A DNA stretch of 64,000 nucleotides from Maribacter forsetii DSM 18668 (GCF_000744105.1 NZ_JQLH01000001.1:620001-684000); one strand, 5' to 3'. Counted from the stretch's first letter, positions 25,366 to 35,587 are shown. Translations and numbers: made by a program. Notes: generated by a model from the letters alone, not told the origin.

Positions 25366-25373
25366 TATTTTTG
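25366..25373 (+). promoter_or_regulatory. Putative -7 promoter element for the DUF808 gene
   Basis: TATTTTTG matches TAnnTTTG and lies 17 bp ahead of the ATG at 25391. The nearest TTTG (25355-25358) is too close to serve as -33. Confidence 0.35.
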
Positions 25374-25390
25374 ACCAAAATTAGAATTAC

Positions 25391-26257
25391 ATGGCTTCGG
25401 GATTTTTTGCAATTTTAGACGATGTAGCGGCATTATTAGATGATGTAGCGGCAATGAGTAAAATAGCCACTAAGAAGACGGCTGGTATATTAGGTGACGA
25501 TTTAGCCGTAAATGCAGAGAAAGCCTCTGGGTTTGTCTCTAAAAGGGAATTACCGGTGTTATGGGCAATTTCTAAAGGCTCTTTATTGAATAAAATTATC
25601 ATTCTACCTATAGCCTTTTTATTGAGTGCCTTTCTGCCCTGGGCGGTAACCGTAGTTTTAATACTTGGTGGTATATATTTGGCTTTTGAAGGGGCAGAGA
25701 AAATATATGAATTCTTTGTGCCACACGAACATGATCATGTTGCGGCCAGTATTCAGCCAATGACCAAAGAAGAAATTCTAGAATTGGAAAAGACAAAAGT
25801 AAAATCTGCCATAGTAACTGATTTTATTTTATCGATTGAAATCGTCATCATCGCTTTAGGCGCTGTAATTTCCGAGCCTTTAGTTACACAGATTATGGTG
25901 GTTTCCGTAGTCGCATTAATTGCAACTGTAGGGGTATATGGTATTGTGGCACTAATTGTACGTATGGATGAATTTGGTACTAGCCTTATTAACCTTAATG
26001 AAGAAGAAAATAGTATTTCTGACAGTATTGGTCGCTTCTTTGTAAATGCTTTACCAAAGGTAATAAAGGCCTTATCTGTTATTGGAACGCTTGCCCTGTT
26101 ATTGGTTTCTGGAGGTATTTTTGTGCATAATATTGACTTTATGCATCATATATTACCTAACGTACCCAGTATTATAATTGAATTCTTAGCCGGACTAGTT
26201 GTAGGTTTTATAGCACTTTTACTTTTTGAAGGGACTAAGAAACTTTTTAAAAAGTAG
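25391..26257 (+). CDS. DUF808 (YedI-like) inner-membrane protein
   Basis: A 288-residue polytopic membrane protein. The N-terminus MASGFFAILDDVAALLDDVA followed by KTAGILGDDLAVNAEKASGF is the diagnostic start of the DUF808/YedI family. Hydrophobic segments follow at about residues 75-100, 140-185, 225-250 and 262-282, with a His-rich cytosolic or periplasmic loop (VPHEHDHVAA). Function of the family is unknown. It is a single gene, convergent with the WcaJ-like gene, which ends 22 bp away. Confidence 0.85.
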   Translation: MASGFFAILDDVAALLDDVAAMSKIATKKTAGILGDDLAVNAEKASGFVSKRELPVLWAISKGSLLNKIIILPIAFLLSAFLPWAVTVVLILGGIYLAFEGAEKIYEFFVPHEHDHVAASIQPMTKEEILELEKTKVKSAIVTDFILSIEIVIIALGAVISEPLVTQIMVVSVVALIATVGVYGIVALIVRMDEFGTSLINLNEEENSISDSIGRFFVNALPKVIKALSVIGTLALLLVSGGIFVHNIDFMHHILPNVPSIIIEFLAGLVVGFIALLLFEGTKKLFKK

Positions 26258-26278
26258 ATAAATTTCTAATGGGTACCG

Positions 26279-27625
26279 TTAATAGGCCTTGACCTCTCCT
26301 TTTATGGCATTATAGATGGTCAAAAATACTATTTTGGCATCTAAGCCCAATGACCATTTTTCCATATAGAAAATATCGTAGCGTACTCTGTTTACAATAT
26401 CGGCTCTTTCTACAATTTCTCCTCTACAGCCTTGTATTTGCGCCAAACCTGTGATGCCAGGCTTTAAGAAATGACGGACTAAATACTTGTCTACAGAACC
26501 TTCGTACTGTTGAGTGTGTACCACCATATGCGGTCTTGGGCCAACAACGCTCATATCTCCCATTAAAACATTAAAAAACTGAGGTAGTTCATCAATACTG
26601 GTCTTTCTTAAGATTTTACCCAACTTGGTTACCCTAACATCATTTTTAGTAGCCATTTTGGTGTCGCTAGTATCACTTTTGGTCATTGACCTGAACTTAT
26701 AACACCGGAATATTTCTCTGTTGACGCCATGGCGTTGTTGCTTAAAAAATAACGGTCCCTTAGAATCGATCTTCATTAATATATATACTAATGGCGTTAA
26801 CCATGATAGAATAAAAACTATGGCAAAGCTTGAAACAAGAATATCAAAAATTCGTTTAATGAGATTTGAGTAATCTAAATCTAAAGGGGAAGCTCTTAAA
26901 TTTAAGATAGGAACTTCTCCATACAACTCCAATGACATTGCCCTGGAAAACAATTCTTTATTATCTGGAATGATCTTTATTCTTTTAAGACTGTTGTCCG
27001 CTATCTTCATTACATACTGTATCTCTGCTTTAGATAACTTTGAGGCCATACAATAGACTTCTTCAATATCATTTTCAAAGATGTAATTAAAAGAGCTTTC
27101 TATATCTCCTAAACAGGTAGGATGGTTAGATTTTACATTGTCAAAATAACCCATATAACGATAACCGTACTCTGGATGATCAAAAATACGTCTTAACTTT
27201 TGAAGGTTTTTATCTTTGCCAATGACCACCACTCTTGTGCTGTTGAACCCTTTGGTTCTATATAATTTTTTAGCCCAGTAAAATATAACCCTGAACAATG
27301 TAAGAAGAACACATATCTGTAAATAAGCCAATGCTAAATAAAGAGGTGTGTAAGCGTAGATTCCGAAAAAGACGAAAGAAGTAAAATAAACTAGTCCGTA
27401 AATAATAAATAGTACAACAAAGGTTTTAAGATTGGTCATAAAACCATCTCTTCTTGCAGTAGGGTAAAAATTTAGACTATAAGTGGTAATCAGCCATGTT
27501 AAATTATAGTAGAGTATACTATAAATAGTATTATAAGTATCTGGTACATACATATAAAGTGTCAAATTTATGAACAGTATATGTACCACAAATGATACAG
27601 GAATAATGAAATTAGATTTCTTCAT
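26279..27625 (-). CDS. WcaJ-like undecaprenyl-phosphate sugar phosphotransferase
   Basis: A 448-residue polyisoprenyl-phosphate hexose-1-phosphate transferase. Four or five helices occupy residues about 8-118, a nucleotide-binding-like region follows (TRVVVIGKDKNLQKLRRIF), and the C-terminal catalytic domain (about 250-448) begins with a membrane hairpin. It carries CYKFRSM, TSIDELPQFFNVLMGDMSVV followed by GPRP, and GITGLAQIQGCRGE. It loads the first sugar phosphate onto undecaprenyl phosphate at the inner membrane, starting exopolysaccharide repeat-unit synthesis. It is transcribed after gmd and fcl and serves the Wzx/Wzy genes further right. The sugar (glucose or galactose are usual) is not readable. 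Confidence 0.9.
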   Translation of the reverse strand: MKKSNFIIPVSFVVHILFINLTLYMYVPDTYNTIYSILYYNLTWLITTYSLNFYPTARRDGFMTNLKTFVVLFIIYGLVYFTSFVFFGIYAYTPLYLALAYLQICVLLTLFRVIFYWAKKLYRTKGFNSTRVVVIGKDKNLQKLRRIFDHPEYGYRYMGYFDNVKSNHPTCLGDIESSFNYIFENDIEEVYCMASKLSKAEIQYVMKIADNSLKRIKIIPDNKELFSRAMSLELYGEVPILNLRASPLDLDYSNLIKRIFDILVSSFAIVFILSWLTPLVYILMKIDSKGPLFFKQQRHGVNREIFRCYKFRSMTKSDTSDTKMATKNDVRVTKLGKILRKTSIDELPQFFNVLMGDMSVVGPRPHMVVHTQQYEGSVDKYLVRHFLKPGITGLAQIQGCRGEIVERADIVNRVRYDIFYMEKWSLGLDAKIVFLTIYNAIKGEVKAY

Positions 27626-27746
27626 CTAAGCTTTTAGTAATGGTTAGTTTAATAGCTAATGATAGGTTATTACCGTTGATCGATAGTCTTACGGCTATCG
27701 ATCATAGTAAATTTAAGTTTGATAGAAATCTGTAGGTAAATGACAA

Positions 27747-28838
27747 CTATTTCTTAGAGGTGTACCAAGAATATACTTGTTCTATTCCTTGAGATAATGA
27801 AACGGTATGTTTCCATCCAAGGTCATGTAATTTTGAGGGATCTGTTAGTTTTTTTAGTGTTCCATCTGGTTTATCTGTGTTAAAATATAGTTCGCCTTTA
27901 AAACCTATTTTTTGCTGTATAAGTTCAGCTAAATCTTTTATGCTGATATCTACACCAGTGCCTATATTGATATGCGTATTACGTATTTCTTTATTGTCTT
28001 GGGCATAACAGTCCTTAAAGTCTCTTTGCTCCATTAAGAAAACGCATGCATCTGCCATGTCTTCACTCCAAAGAAATTCTCGCATAGGATTACCAGAACC
28101 CCATATTTCTAAATGAACGACATTATCTTTCAATGTAATGCCATACTTATCTAAAATTGAAAGAATTTCATTTTTAGAAGCATCGCCATTGACACCTTCA
28201 ATTGGTAACGCATTTAAATCTGATGAGATCGCGTCCCAGTCATTATTTTCAAGCGCGCGACCCAAGTGCATTTTACGTATTAACGCTGGCAGGACATGTG
28301 ACTTTTCTAAATCGAAATTGTCATTAGGACCGTACAAATTTGTAGGCATCACAGAAATGAAATTCGTATCATACTGTAAATTGTAACTTTCGCACATTTT
28401 AATGCCCGCAATTTTAGCGATAGCATAAGGTTCATTTGTATATTCCAAAACATCGGTCAACAAATAATCCTCTTTCATAGGTTGTGGACAATTCTTAGGA
28501 TAAATGCATGTGCTACCTAGAAAGAGTAATTTTTGTACACCATGTACATAGCTTTGGTGTATGACATTATTTTGAATCATTAGATTCTCATAAATGAAAT
28601 CTGCTCTATACGTATTATTCGCAACTATACCGCCAACTTTGGCAGCTGCAAGAATAACATAAGAGGGTTTTTCATTTTCAAAGAATTCAGCAACCTTGTT
28701 GGAATTTGTCAAGTCTAGCTCCTTGTGTGTTCGAAAAATTAAATTCGAATACCCTTTACTTTCAAGGTTTTTAACTATTGCACTACCAACAAGGCCTCTA
28801 TGACCTGCTATATATATTTTCGCTTTTTTATCTAACAT
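27747..28838 (-). CDS. fcl: GDP-L-fucose synthase
   Basis: A 363-residue short-chain dehydrogenase/reductase of the GDP-fucose synthase family. It has the NADP-binding IYIAGHRGLVGSAIVKNL, the signature AAAKVGGIVANNTYRADFIY, the active-site segments GSTCIYPKNCPQPM and NEPYAIAKIAGIKM (Tyr-x3-Lys). It is about 40 residues longer than the Escherichia coli enzyme because of an insert near residues 195-240, common in Bacteroidota. It epimerises and reduces GDP-4-keto-6-deoxymannose to GDP-L-fucose. It follows gmd by 44 bp and is clearly the same operon. Confidence 0.96.
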   Translation of the reverse strand: MLDKKAKIYIAGHRGLVGSAIVKNLESKGYSNLIFRTHKELDLTNSNKVAEFFENEKPSYVILAAAKVGGIVANNTYRADFIYENLMIQNNVIHQSYVHGVQKLLFLGSTCIYPKNCPQPMKEDYLLTDVLEYTNEPYAIAKIAGIKMCESYNLQYDTNFISVMPTNLYGPNDNFDLEKSHVLPALIRKMHLGRALENNDWDAISSDLNALPIEGVNGDASKNEILSILDKYGITLKDNVVHLEIWGSGNPMREFLWSEDMADACVFLMEQRDFKDCYAQDNKEIRNTHINIGTGVDISIKDLAELIQQKIGFKGELYFNTDKPDGTLKKLTDPSKLHDLGWKHTVSLSQGIEQVYSWYTSKK

Positions 28839-28882
28839 TTCAAAATTTTACCTTCAATAAAATTATAATAATTCTAGTGGAA

Positions 28883-29995
28883 TTATTCAAAATAATTAAA
28901 AGTTACATATCCACCTTTTTTAAGGTATTGATCCTTTTGCATCAATTTTAAGTCATGTGTCATCATATCTTTTACCAACCCTTGTAAGTCATATTCAGGG
29001 ATCCAGCCTAATTTGGTGTTTGCCTTTGTTGCATCACCAATTAATAGCTCAACCTCTGTTGGTCTAAAATATTTAGGATCAACGGCAAGAACTTCTTTGC
29101 CTATTTCTACTTGTATATCTGGATTAGAACATGATTTCACATACCCTTTTTCATCTACACCTTCGCCTTTAAATTCTATTTCAATTCCCATTTCTGCGAA
29201 TGCCATTCTTACAAACTCACGAACAGGTGTTGTTTTACCGGTAGCAATTACCCAATCTTCTGCTTCGTCTGCTTGAAGAATCATCCACATCATACGAACA
29301 TAATCTTTGGCATGACCCCAATCTCGTTGCGCATCTAAATTACCCAAGTAAATTTTGTCTTGTAGACCTAAACCAATTCTTGCAGCTGCTCTTGTAATTT
29401 TTCTAGTAACAAAAGTTTCTCCTCTAATTGGAGATTCGTGATTAAAAAGAATACCGTTACAAGCAAACATATCATAGGCTTCTCTATAGTTTACGGTAAT
29501 CCAAAATGCATACATTTTAGCTACTGCATACGGGCTACGTGGGTAAAAAGGAGTAGTTTCCGATTGTGGAACCTCTTGTACTTTTCCATACAATTCTGAA
29601 GTTGATGCCTGGTAAATACGGGTCTTTTTCTCAAGACCTAACAAACGTACGGCGTCTAAAATCCTTAATGTACCTAAACCATCTGCATTACCCGTATATT
29701 CAGGTACTTCAAACGATACATGTACATGGCTCATTGCCGCTAGATTATAAATCTCATCTGGTTGTATTTCTTGTATTAATCTAATAAGATTGGTACTATC
29801 TGTCATATCACCATAATGAAGAACAAAATTTCTATGTTCTACATGTGGATCTTGGTAAAGATGATCTATTCTATCCGTGTTGAAAAGAGATGCTCTTCTT
29901 TTTAATCCATGAACTTCATATCCTTTTTTTAATAAAAATTCACTTAAATAAGCGCCGTCTTGACCTGTAACTCCAGTGATTAATGCTATTTTCAT
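28883..29995 (-). CDS. gmd: GDP-mannose 4,6-dehydratase
   Basis: A 370-residue extended SDR enzyme. It begins ALITGVTGQDGAYLSEFLLK (NADP-binding), then VHGLKRRASLFNTDRIDHLY, and has the catalytic YPRSPYAVAKMYAFW (Tyr-x3-Lys) and NGILFNHESPIRGETFVTRK. It converts GDP-D-mannose to GDP-4-keto-6-deoxymannose, the precursor used by the adjacent fcl product. It is the first gene of the leftward group gmd-fcl-wcaJ-like. A long non-coding stretch separates it from the NRPS genes, which run the other way. Confidence 0.97.
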   Translation of the reverse strand: MKIALITGVTGQDGAYLSEFLLKKGYEVHGLKRRASLFNTDRIDHLYQDPHVEHRNFVLHYGDMTDSTNLIRLIQEIQPDEIYNLAAMSHVHVSFEVPEYTGNADGLGTLRILDAVRLLGLEKKTRIYQASTSELYGKVQEVPQSETTPFYPRSPYAVAKMYAFWITVNYREAYDMFACNGILFNHESPIRGETFVTRKITRAAARIGLGLQDKIYLGNLDAQRDWGHAKDYVRMMWMILQADEAEDWVIATGKTTPVREFVRMAFAEMGIEIEFKGEGVDEKGYVKSCSNPDIQVEIGKEVLAVDPKYFRPTEVELLIGDATKANTKLGWIPEYDLQGLVKDMMTHDLKLMQKDQYLKKGGYVTFNYFE

Positions 29996-30947
29996 ACTAT
30001 TGTAAAATGGATTTATAATGTTTTATCGTTTCATTGATTATCTAAATGCTTTATTTGAAATTTAGATAATAATAGATTTAAAATTCTGTATTGATTAAAT
30101 GCACCCACAAAACCAATCATTCGAAAATGAATTTCTGTTTTAACCGTAAGAATACTTGAGAAGTTTAAAGGAGTGTGGAGAATCATTTGTTTTTAAAGTT
30201 ATTATAACTAGTTTTTAATAGTAAATATAAACCTTACCACTACCTAGATTATAATTATTTAAAAGTTTGTATCAATTATCATTGAAAAAAATCATTAATG
30301 ATCGTACTAACTATGGTTAATGGTTGTGAGGCAAATTTAGAATATTATTTAAGTAATATCGCTCAAAAAAATTAAACCTTAGGCCAACTATTGATTTATT
30401 CGATAAACTGTGTTTGAAGTATCTATTTTACATGATAATATAAAATTAAGCTATTGAAACCTTCAAGAATGCAACATTTCTTTGTTGATAATGGATAAAG
30501 CTTTTGTGGAATTTAATGCTCTTTTTTAAATCATTTAGAAAACTATTGTTTAATTGAAATAGTTTTCACAAAATCTCATTGTAGTCTTTGTCTTACTAGC
30601 TTTGAGCATAATGGTGAATTTGAACAATTGATTAAATTCTCTGGTGTGCGTGGACATGTAAATAGCTTGTTTTGTTTTTTGTTCTGTTTAATTTGATAAG
30701 TAGCATACTTATAAGTTTGGTGTACTTGTTTTGTACGTGTATGCATCTTTTATTATTATGAAATAACTGTAAATAATGTTAAAATTTAATAAATTATACA
30801 TTTTTTAAGGGAAGTTGTTGATATTTAGCTTAAGTTTATTTCATCTAATCTTAAAGTTTCTTTGCTGATTTATTAGAAAAGAAAGCTGCACTTAGATTTA
30901 TAATTTTTATTGTTTTTCCCCGTTATTTTATCAATTTAAACCACCGT
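29996..30947. other. Long AT-rich non-coding region between gmd and the NRPS-PKS locus
   Basis: About 950 bp with no protein-like frame on either strand and very high A+T. It must contain the promoters for gmd (leftward) and for the 84-residue gene (rightward). A candidate rightward -7 box is listed separately. I see no tRNA, no strong hairpin with a T run and no obvious repeat. The length would allow a regulatory RNA or leader, but nothing in the sequence proves one. Confidence 0.5.
30692..30719 (+). promoter_or_regulatory. Candidate promoter for the 84-residue gene
   Basis: TTTG at 30692-30695 and TAAGTTTG at 30712-30719 match the Bacteroidota -33 and -7 elements, but the 16-bp spacer is slightly short. 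It would give a leader of about 220 nt before the start at 30948. Confidence 0.3.
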
Positions 30948-31202
30948 ATGATGATATCTAACATTTTAAACGGGAAACTAATGTCTCCTTGTCAGAAGAA
31001 AAAGTTAGTTTCTCTTGAGAATTGCTACATGCACCTAAAACCGTATTTTAAGGTAAGAAAAGGTGCTAAAACTAATGAAGCCAATAAGGTATTGGCTCGT
31101 GAAATATCTAAGAATGTAAAAGTTCAAAGTACATTCAATTCTATAGAACAAAATCAAATTCTGTACGCTAAATTAATGACCGAAAGATTGTTGAAGGTTT
31201 AA
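30948..31202 (+). CDS. Small basic protein of unknown function
   Basis: An 84-residue, soluble, Lys-rich protein (MMISNILNGKLMSPCQKKKL, then VSLENCYMHLKPYFKVRKGA at residues 21-40, ending AKLMTERLLKV). No membrane segment, signal or recognised motif. The coding call is supported by its isolation in an otherwise empty 1.6-kb region and by a strong intrinsic terminator 54 bp after its stop. Translation may start at either of the two adjacent ATG codons. It lies just upstream of the NRPS gene on the same strand but is separated from it by the terminator, so it is an independent transcript. It could be a regulator or simply an unrelated gene. Confidence 0.5.
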   Translation: MMISNILNGKLMSPCQKKKLVSLENCYMHLKPYFKVRKGAKTNEANKVLAREISKNVKVQSTFNSIEQNQILYAKLMTERLLKV

Positions 31203-31255
31203 GTAATTAGAATTGGTAGTATGTATAATAACTACTCAATTGATGTATAAATAAG

Positions 31256-31292
31256 AAAGTTCTGAGTTTAATAATAAACTCAGAACTTTTTT
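31256..31292 (+). terminator. Intrinsic terminator after the 84-residue gene
   Basis: A 15-bp perfect stem (AAAGTTCTGAGTTTA / TAAACTCAGAACTTT) with a 4-nt loop and a run of seven T residues (31286-31292). It insulates the downstream NRPS gene from the small upstream gene. Confidence 0.92.
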
Positions 31293-31623
31293 ATGTCTTA
31301 TTTTACTTGAAGTTTAAATCCCGTTAATTTATATAGGTATTTATTTTTATTTTTCCACAGAGGTAATTACTTCGTTGTCCATGAATTTTGTGGATTTATA
31401 AAACGTCTTTTTTTGTATCATTGAAACAGACAACTCTTTTTATTTACACATTAGCGAAACTAAATTCGTTTTCCGTGGAATATAAATATATTTATCCCTG
31501 TAAATAAAGAATTTCGTACCTTCAATACAGCGTTATAGCGGTATTATTTAAACTGTTGTTATACGTTTTAGATGTACGAGCCCCCATATTCTTAAATACA
31601 CTAACCTATATTATTAAAGAGTC
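31293..31623 (+). other. Leader region of the NRPS gene
   Basis: About 330 bp without a gene. It holds the NRPS promoter but no perfect TAnnTTTG box in the right position; the closest is a weak match near 31518 (GTACCTTCA). A purine-rich AAAGAG (31616-31621) just ahead of the TTG at 31624 is the likely ribosome-binding region. No hairpin or repeat of note. Confidence 0.35.
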
Positions 31624-34600
31624 TTGGAAGTACTTACATATTTTAACCCTTTTGAAGGACCAGAATTAAAGCATATTTTGCATACTACAGATGCACAAGA
31701 AGAAATTTGGTATTCTTGTTATTTTGGTGGTGATGATGCAAATAAGGCCTATAACCTTTCATTAACAATAGCGTTTCAAGGAAAGCTTGACGTTGCGGCT
31801 TTGCAATGGTCTGTAGATATGCTAATAAATAGGCATGAATCTCTGCGATCTGTCTTTAGTCCTGATGGAAAATTCATTAATGTATTTTCTTCTATCATCG
31901 CCAATATAGATTTACAAGATTTTTCTGATTTACCGACTCTGGACAAAGAAACTGCAATAAAGAACTATACGAAACAAGATATTGGTAAGGCGTTTGACTT
32001 AACTAAAGAGCAGCTCATAAGATTTGCTATCCTTAAAACAGATGTTTACAATTTTCAGTTTATTATGACCACACATCATATTGTTTGTGATGGTTGGTCT
32101 TTAGGTATTATAATGCAGGAATTAGGTGCTTTGTATTCTGCAAGAGTTAAGAATGTACAACACAACCTGCCTGATGCCGTACCTTATACTGATTATGTTG
32201 CCCATCAAAATGAAATAAAATCAAGTGCTGAATTTGATCAAACCGAAAAATATTGGTTACATCTTTATCACAATAATATTCCTAAAACAAATCTTCCTAT
32301 AGATTTTAAAGAGATTAATAAAAGAACCTATAATGGGGCAAGAATCAATCAATTATTAGATAAAAATATAGTTAAAGGGATTAAGCAAACAGGTATTAAA
32401 GGAAATACTAGTTTGGTACTAACTTTAATGGCAGCTTTTGAGCTCTTACTTTATAAGACTACACAGAAAGATAGTATTGTTCTTGGCTTACCGGTTGCAG
32501 GGCAGTCGTCTATGGGTGCAAAACATTTAATAGGTCATTGTGTAAAATTGCTGCCCATGAAAAGTGACCTTGATATCAACGACAGTTTTATAACATATTT
32601 AAAGAAGAGAAAATCTGCCAATTTTGATGCGTTTGAAAATCAAGAATTATCATTTGGTAGTTTGTTGAAGAAGCTTAACATTTCTAGAATTCCTGGCAGA
32701 GTACCACTAGTGCCCGTTGTTTTTAATGTGGATATGGATTTGGACGAAGGCGTTACTTTTGAAGGTCTTACGTATCAATATCATAGTAATGAGCGAGAAC
32801 ATGAAACGTTTGAGCTGTTCTTGAACGCGACTGGGTCAAAAGATAATATAGTGCTAGAATGGTCTTATAATACCGACTTATTCAAAGAAAGTACCATTTA
32901 TGAAATGGGCACAACTTTCAATACTATTTTAAGTAAATTGATTGCACAACCCAATACCAAGTTGTCTGAAATACTGAGCCTAACAGATGAAAGCAGTATT
33001 GTAAAGGGTAAAGAGTTGGCATATCCCAAAACAACCCTTCATGACTTGTTATATAAACAGGCTACTACTACGCCAACTGCAATTGCTTTAGAATTTAAGA
33101 AGGAAAAAGTAACCTACGCAGCGCTACAACGTAAAGTAAATAGTACTGCTGTTTATTTGTGGGAAAAAGGCTTAAGACCAGGAGATACTGTTGCAATATC
33201 ACTTGAAAGATCACCAGATTTAATTGCAACATTATTTGCTATTTTACAATGCGGTGCCAGGTATGTACCCATTGATACTGGCTACCCGGACAATCGTACG
33301 TTGTTAATGATTTCAGATGCGGAATCTACCTTCTTTATTTGTGATAAATCTAAAGAAAAGTTGGCACACGGTGTTAGCGCTATTTTTATTGAGGATATTA
33401 GAATAAAAGCTAACGAAACTAGTGATACCGTATTAAATGTGAACGTTTCTTCTGATGCAGGCGCGTACATTATATACACCTCTGGATCTACAGGAAAGCC
33501 CAAGGGGGTTCAGGTAACACATAATAATGTTGTGAACCTTCTGTATTCAATGGGGGAAGAACCTGGTATTACACCAGATGATAAAATATTTGCCACCACC
33601 ACTATATCTTTTGATGCCATGGTAATGGAGATTTTCTTGCCGTTGGTTCATGGTGCCAGTGTCGTGTTGGTTGATGAGGAAACTAGAAAAGACGGACATC
33701 TTTTATTACAAAAAGCAATTGAAGATAACATCACCGTTATTTGGGGAACGCCTACTATATGGCAAATATTATTGGATTCTGGTTGGAAAAAACCGTTACA
33801 CATTAAAGCACTTATTGGCGGTGAACCGGTCTCAAAACCGCTTTCTCTGAAATTACTTGAAAAATGTGATGAGGTATGGAATATTTATGGTCCTACGGAA
33901 ACCACAGTTTGTTGTATACTAACAAAAATTTCTGAACAAGATGATCCAATTACCATTGGTAAGCCCGTTGCAAATACCGGTATTTATATTCTAGACGTTA
34001 ATGGTAAACCTGTAAGAAAAGGGGAGATTGGTGAGATTGCAATTGGCGGTGATGGAGTAACCAATGGATATTTGGGTCAGGTAGCATTGACCAATGAACG
34101 TTTTGTAAATAATACATTCAAGACCGGGGCTAGTTCCAAGATGTATTTGTCTGGAGATATAGGTAAACTTTTACCTAATGGTCAAATTGAATGTTTAGGT
34201 CGTAAAGACGGACAAGTTAAAGTACGTGGACATAGAATTGAACTAGGCGAAATTGAACATTCTTTAAGTAAATTAAAAGGAATACAATCTGCTGCCACCA
34301 ATGTTAGAAACAATGGGTTAAAGGCATACGTGGTTTATGAGGGTGATGATTGGGATAGTGATGTCATGCTTTGGAAAAATGAATTAGCGGCAGAATTACC
34401 AGTTTTTATGTTGCCTCATGATTATATTAAATTAGATGAATTGCCAGTTACCTTAAATGGAAAATTAGATAGAAAAAGTCTTCCGGAAGACACGAATTTT
34501 GTTGCGAATAAAGAGGAGGTCATTCAACCGTTTACTAAAGCGGAAAAATTAGTTTCAGATGTTTGGAAAGAATGCTTGTTTATAGATACCATTAATTTAA

Positions 34601-35580
34601 ACGATGACTTCTTTGAACTAGGAGGGCATTCGCTGATCGCTGCTAAAGTGATGACGCGGTTAGAAGAGAAATCTGGTCAACGTTTACCATTATCATCTCT
34701 ATTTGAATATTCAACCGTTAAAAGTCTGGCAAGTTTATTAAAAATAGAAGAAAACACGATTACCTGGGATTCTATGGTGCCAATTCAGCCAAAAGGATCT
34801 ATAACGCCATTGTTTATAGTTCATGGTGCAGGTTTAAATATACTTTCTTTTAAAACACTTAAAGATCATATGAACCCTGATCAGCCCATTTATGGTTTTC
34901 AGGCAAAAGGTTTAGATGGTAAAGAGTCGCTATTATCCTCTGTAGAAGAAATTGCCGCCCACTATAATGAAGCTCTTCTGGCAACACAGCCAAAAGGACC
35001 ATATAAGTTGGCTGGTTATTCTTCTGGAGGTATTATTGCCTTTGAAATGGCAAAACAATTAATGGCAAAAGGAGAAGAGATCTCTGCTTTAGCTCTGTTA
35101 GATACGTATGCTTATGCCCATTATGGTAAGAGTACGAGTATAGGTAAAAAGTTGGCTTACGGTAATTATTTGGCTAATAAAACCTTGCATGTTTTAAAAC
35201 AATTATCAAACGTAGAGGGGTTTAAATATAGGGTAGGAGTCACTAAAACTAACTTGAAGAAGTTGTACTTAAGATTAAAGAAAGATAAAACTGCAGAAGC
35301 CAAAACAGCATATGATTGGGAATATGAAAGCAGAATTATAGCACATAATAAGGTCGTAGATAGGTATCATTTAAAACCATTGTCCATAAAGGTGGACTTA
35401 TTTAGAATTGAAGATGTTATTGATTATACGCACGATAGTGTAAATCTTGGTTGGAAATCTTTTGCCAAGGATGGAATTGAGTTACATTACGTACCAGGAG
35501 ATCACTTAAGTATGTTTAGTCCGCCAAATGATAAAGTCTTGGCGGAAACCTTACAAAAGGTTTTGGATATTAATAATTAA
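31624..35580 (+). CDS. Nonribosomal peptide synthetase, C-A-PCP-TE
   Basis: A 1318-residue single-module NRPS with a terminating domain. The condensation domain (residues about 15-440) has the active HHIVCDG motif (His152, Asp156). The adenylation domain (about 465-955) shows IYTSGSTGKPKGV, FDAMVMEIF, NIYGPTETTVCC, SGDIGKLLPNGQIECLGRKD and NGKLDRKSLPE. The PCP site is ELGGHSL (Ser1003). The thioesterase (about 1060-1318) has GYSSGG (Ser1133) and GDHLSMF (His1294). My reading of the A-domain pocket is DAMWIGIVCK, suggesting a hydrophobic or aliphatic residue, with low certainty. The only start without a preceding stop is TTG at 31624. It likely accepts the chain from the hybrid enzyme encoded at 36942-44315, adds one amino acid and releases the product by hydrolysis or cyclisation. 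Confidence 0.93.
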   Translation: MEVLTYFNPFEGPELKHILHTTDAQEEIWYSCYFGGDDANKAYNLSLTIAFQGKLDVAALQWSVDMLINRHESLRSVFSPDGKFINVFSSIIANIDLQDFSDLPTLDKETAIKNYTKQDIGKAFDLTKEQLIRFAILKTDVYNFQFIMTTHHIVCDGWSLGIIMQELGALYSARVKNVQHNLPDAVPYTDYVAHQNEIKSSAEFDQTEKYWLHLYHNNIPKTNLPIDFKEINKRTYNGARINQLLDKNIVKGIKQTGIKGNTSLVLTLMAAFELLLYKTTQKDSIVLGLPVAGQSSMGAKHLIGHCVKLLPMKSDLDINDSFITYLKKRKSANFDAFENQELSFGSLLKKLNISRIPGRVPLVPVVFNVDMDLDEGVTFEGLTYQYHSNEREHETFELFLNATGSKDNIVLEWSYNTDLFKESTIYEMGTTFNTILSKLIAQPNTKLSEILSLTDESSIVKGKELAYPKTTLHDLLYKQATTTPTAIALEFKKEKVTYAALQRKVNSTAVYLWEKGLRPGDTVAISLERSPDLIATLFAILQCGARYVPIDTGYPDNRTLLMISDAESTFFICDKSKEKLAHGVSAIFIEDIRIKANETSDTVLNVNVSSDAGAYIIYTSGSTGKPKGVQVTHNNVVNLLYSMGEEPGITPDDKIFATTTISFDAMVMEIFLPLVHGASVVLVDEETRKDGHLLLQKAIEDNITVIWGTPTIWQILLDSGWKKPLHIKALIGGEPVSKPLSLKLLEKCDEVWNIYGPTETTVCCILTKISEQDDPITIGKPVANTGIYILDVNGKPVRKGEIGEIAIGGDGVTNGYLGQVALTNERFVNNTFKTGASSKMYLSGDIGKLLPNGQIECLGRKDGQVKVRGHRIELGEIEHSLSKLKGIQSAATNVRNNGLKAYVVYEGDDWDSDVMLWKNELAAELPVFMLPHDYIKLDELPVTLNGKLDRKSLPEDTNFVANKEEVIQPFTKAEKLVSDVWKECLFIDTINLNDDFFELGGHSLIAAKVMTRLEEKSGQRLPLSSLFEYSTVKSLASLLKIEENTITWDSMVPIQPKGSITPLFIVHGAGLNILSFKTLKDHMNPDQPIYGFQAKGLDGKESLLSSVEEIAAHYNEALLATQPKGPYKLAGYSSGGIIAFEMAKQLMAKGEEISALALLDTYAYAHYGKSTSIGKKLAYGNYLANKTLHVLKQLSNVEGFKYRVGVTKTNLKKLYLRLKKDKTAEAKTAYDWEYESRIIAHNKVVDRYHLKPLSIKVDLFRIEDVIDYTHDSVNLGWKSFAKDGIELHYVPGDHLSMFSPPNDKVLAETLQKVLDINN

Positions 35581-35587
35581 GGCTAAA

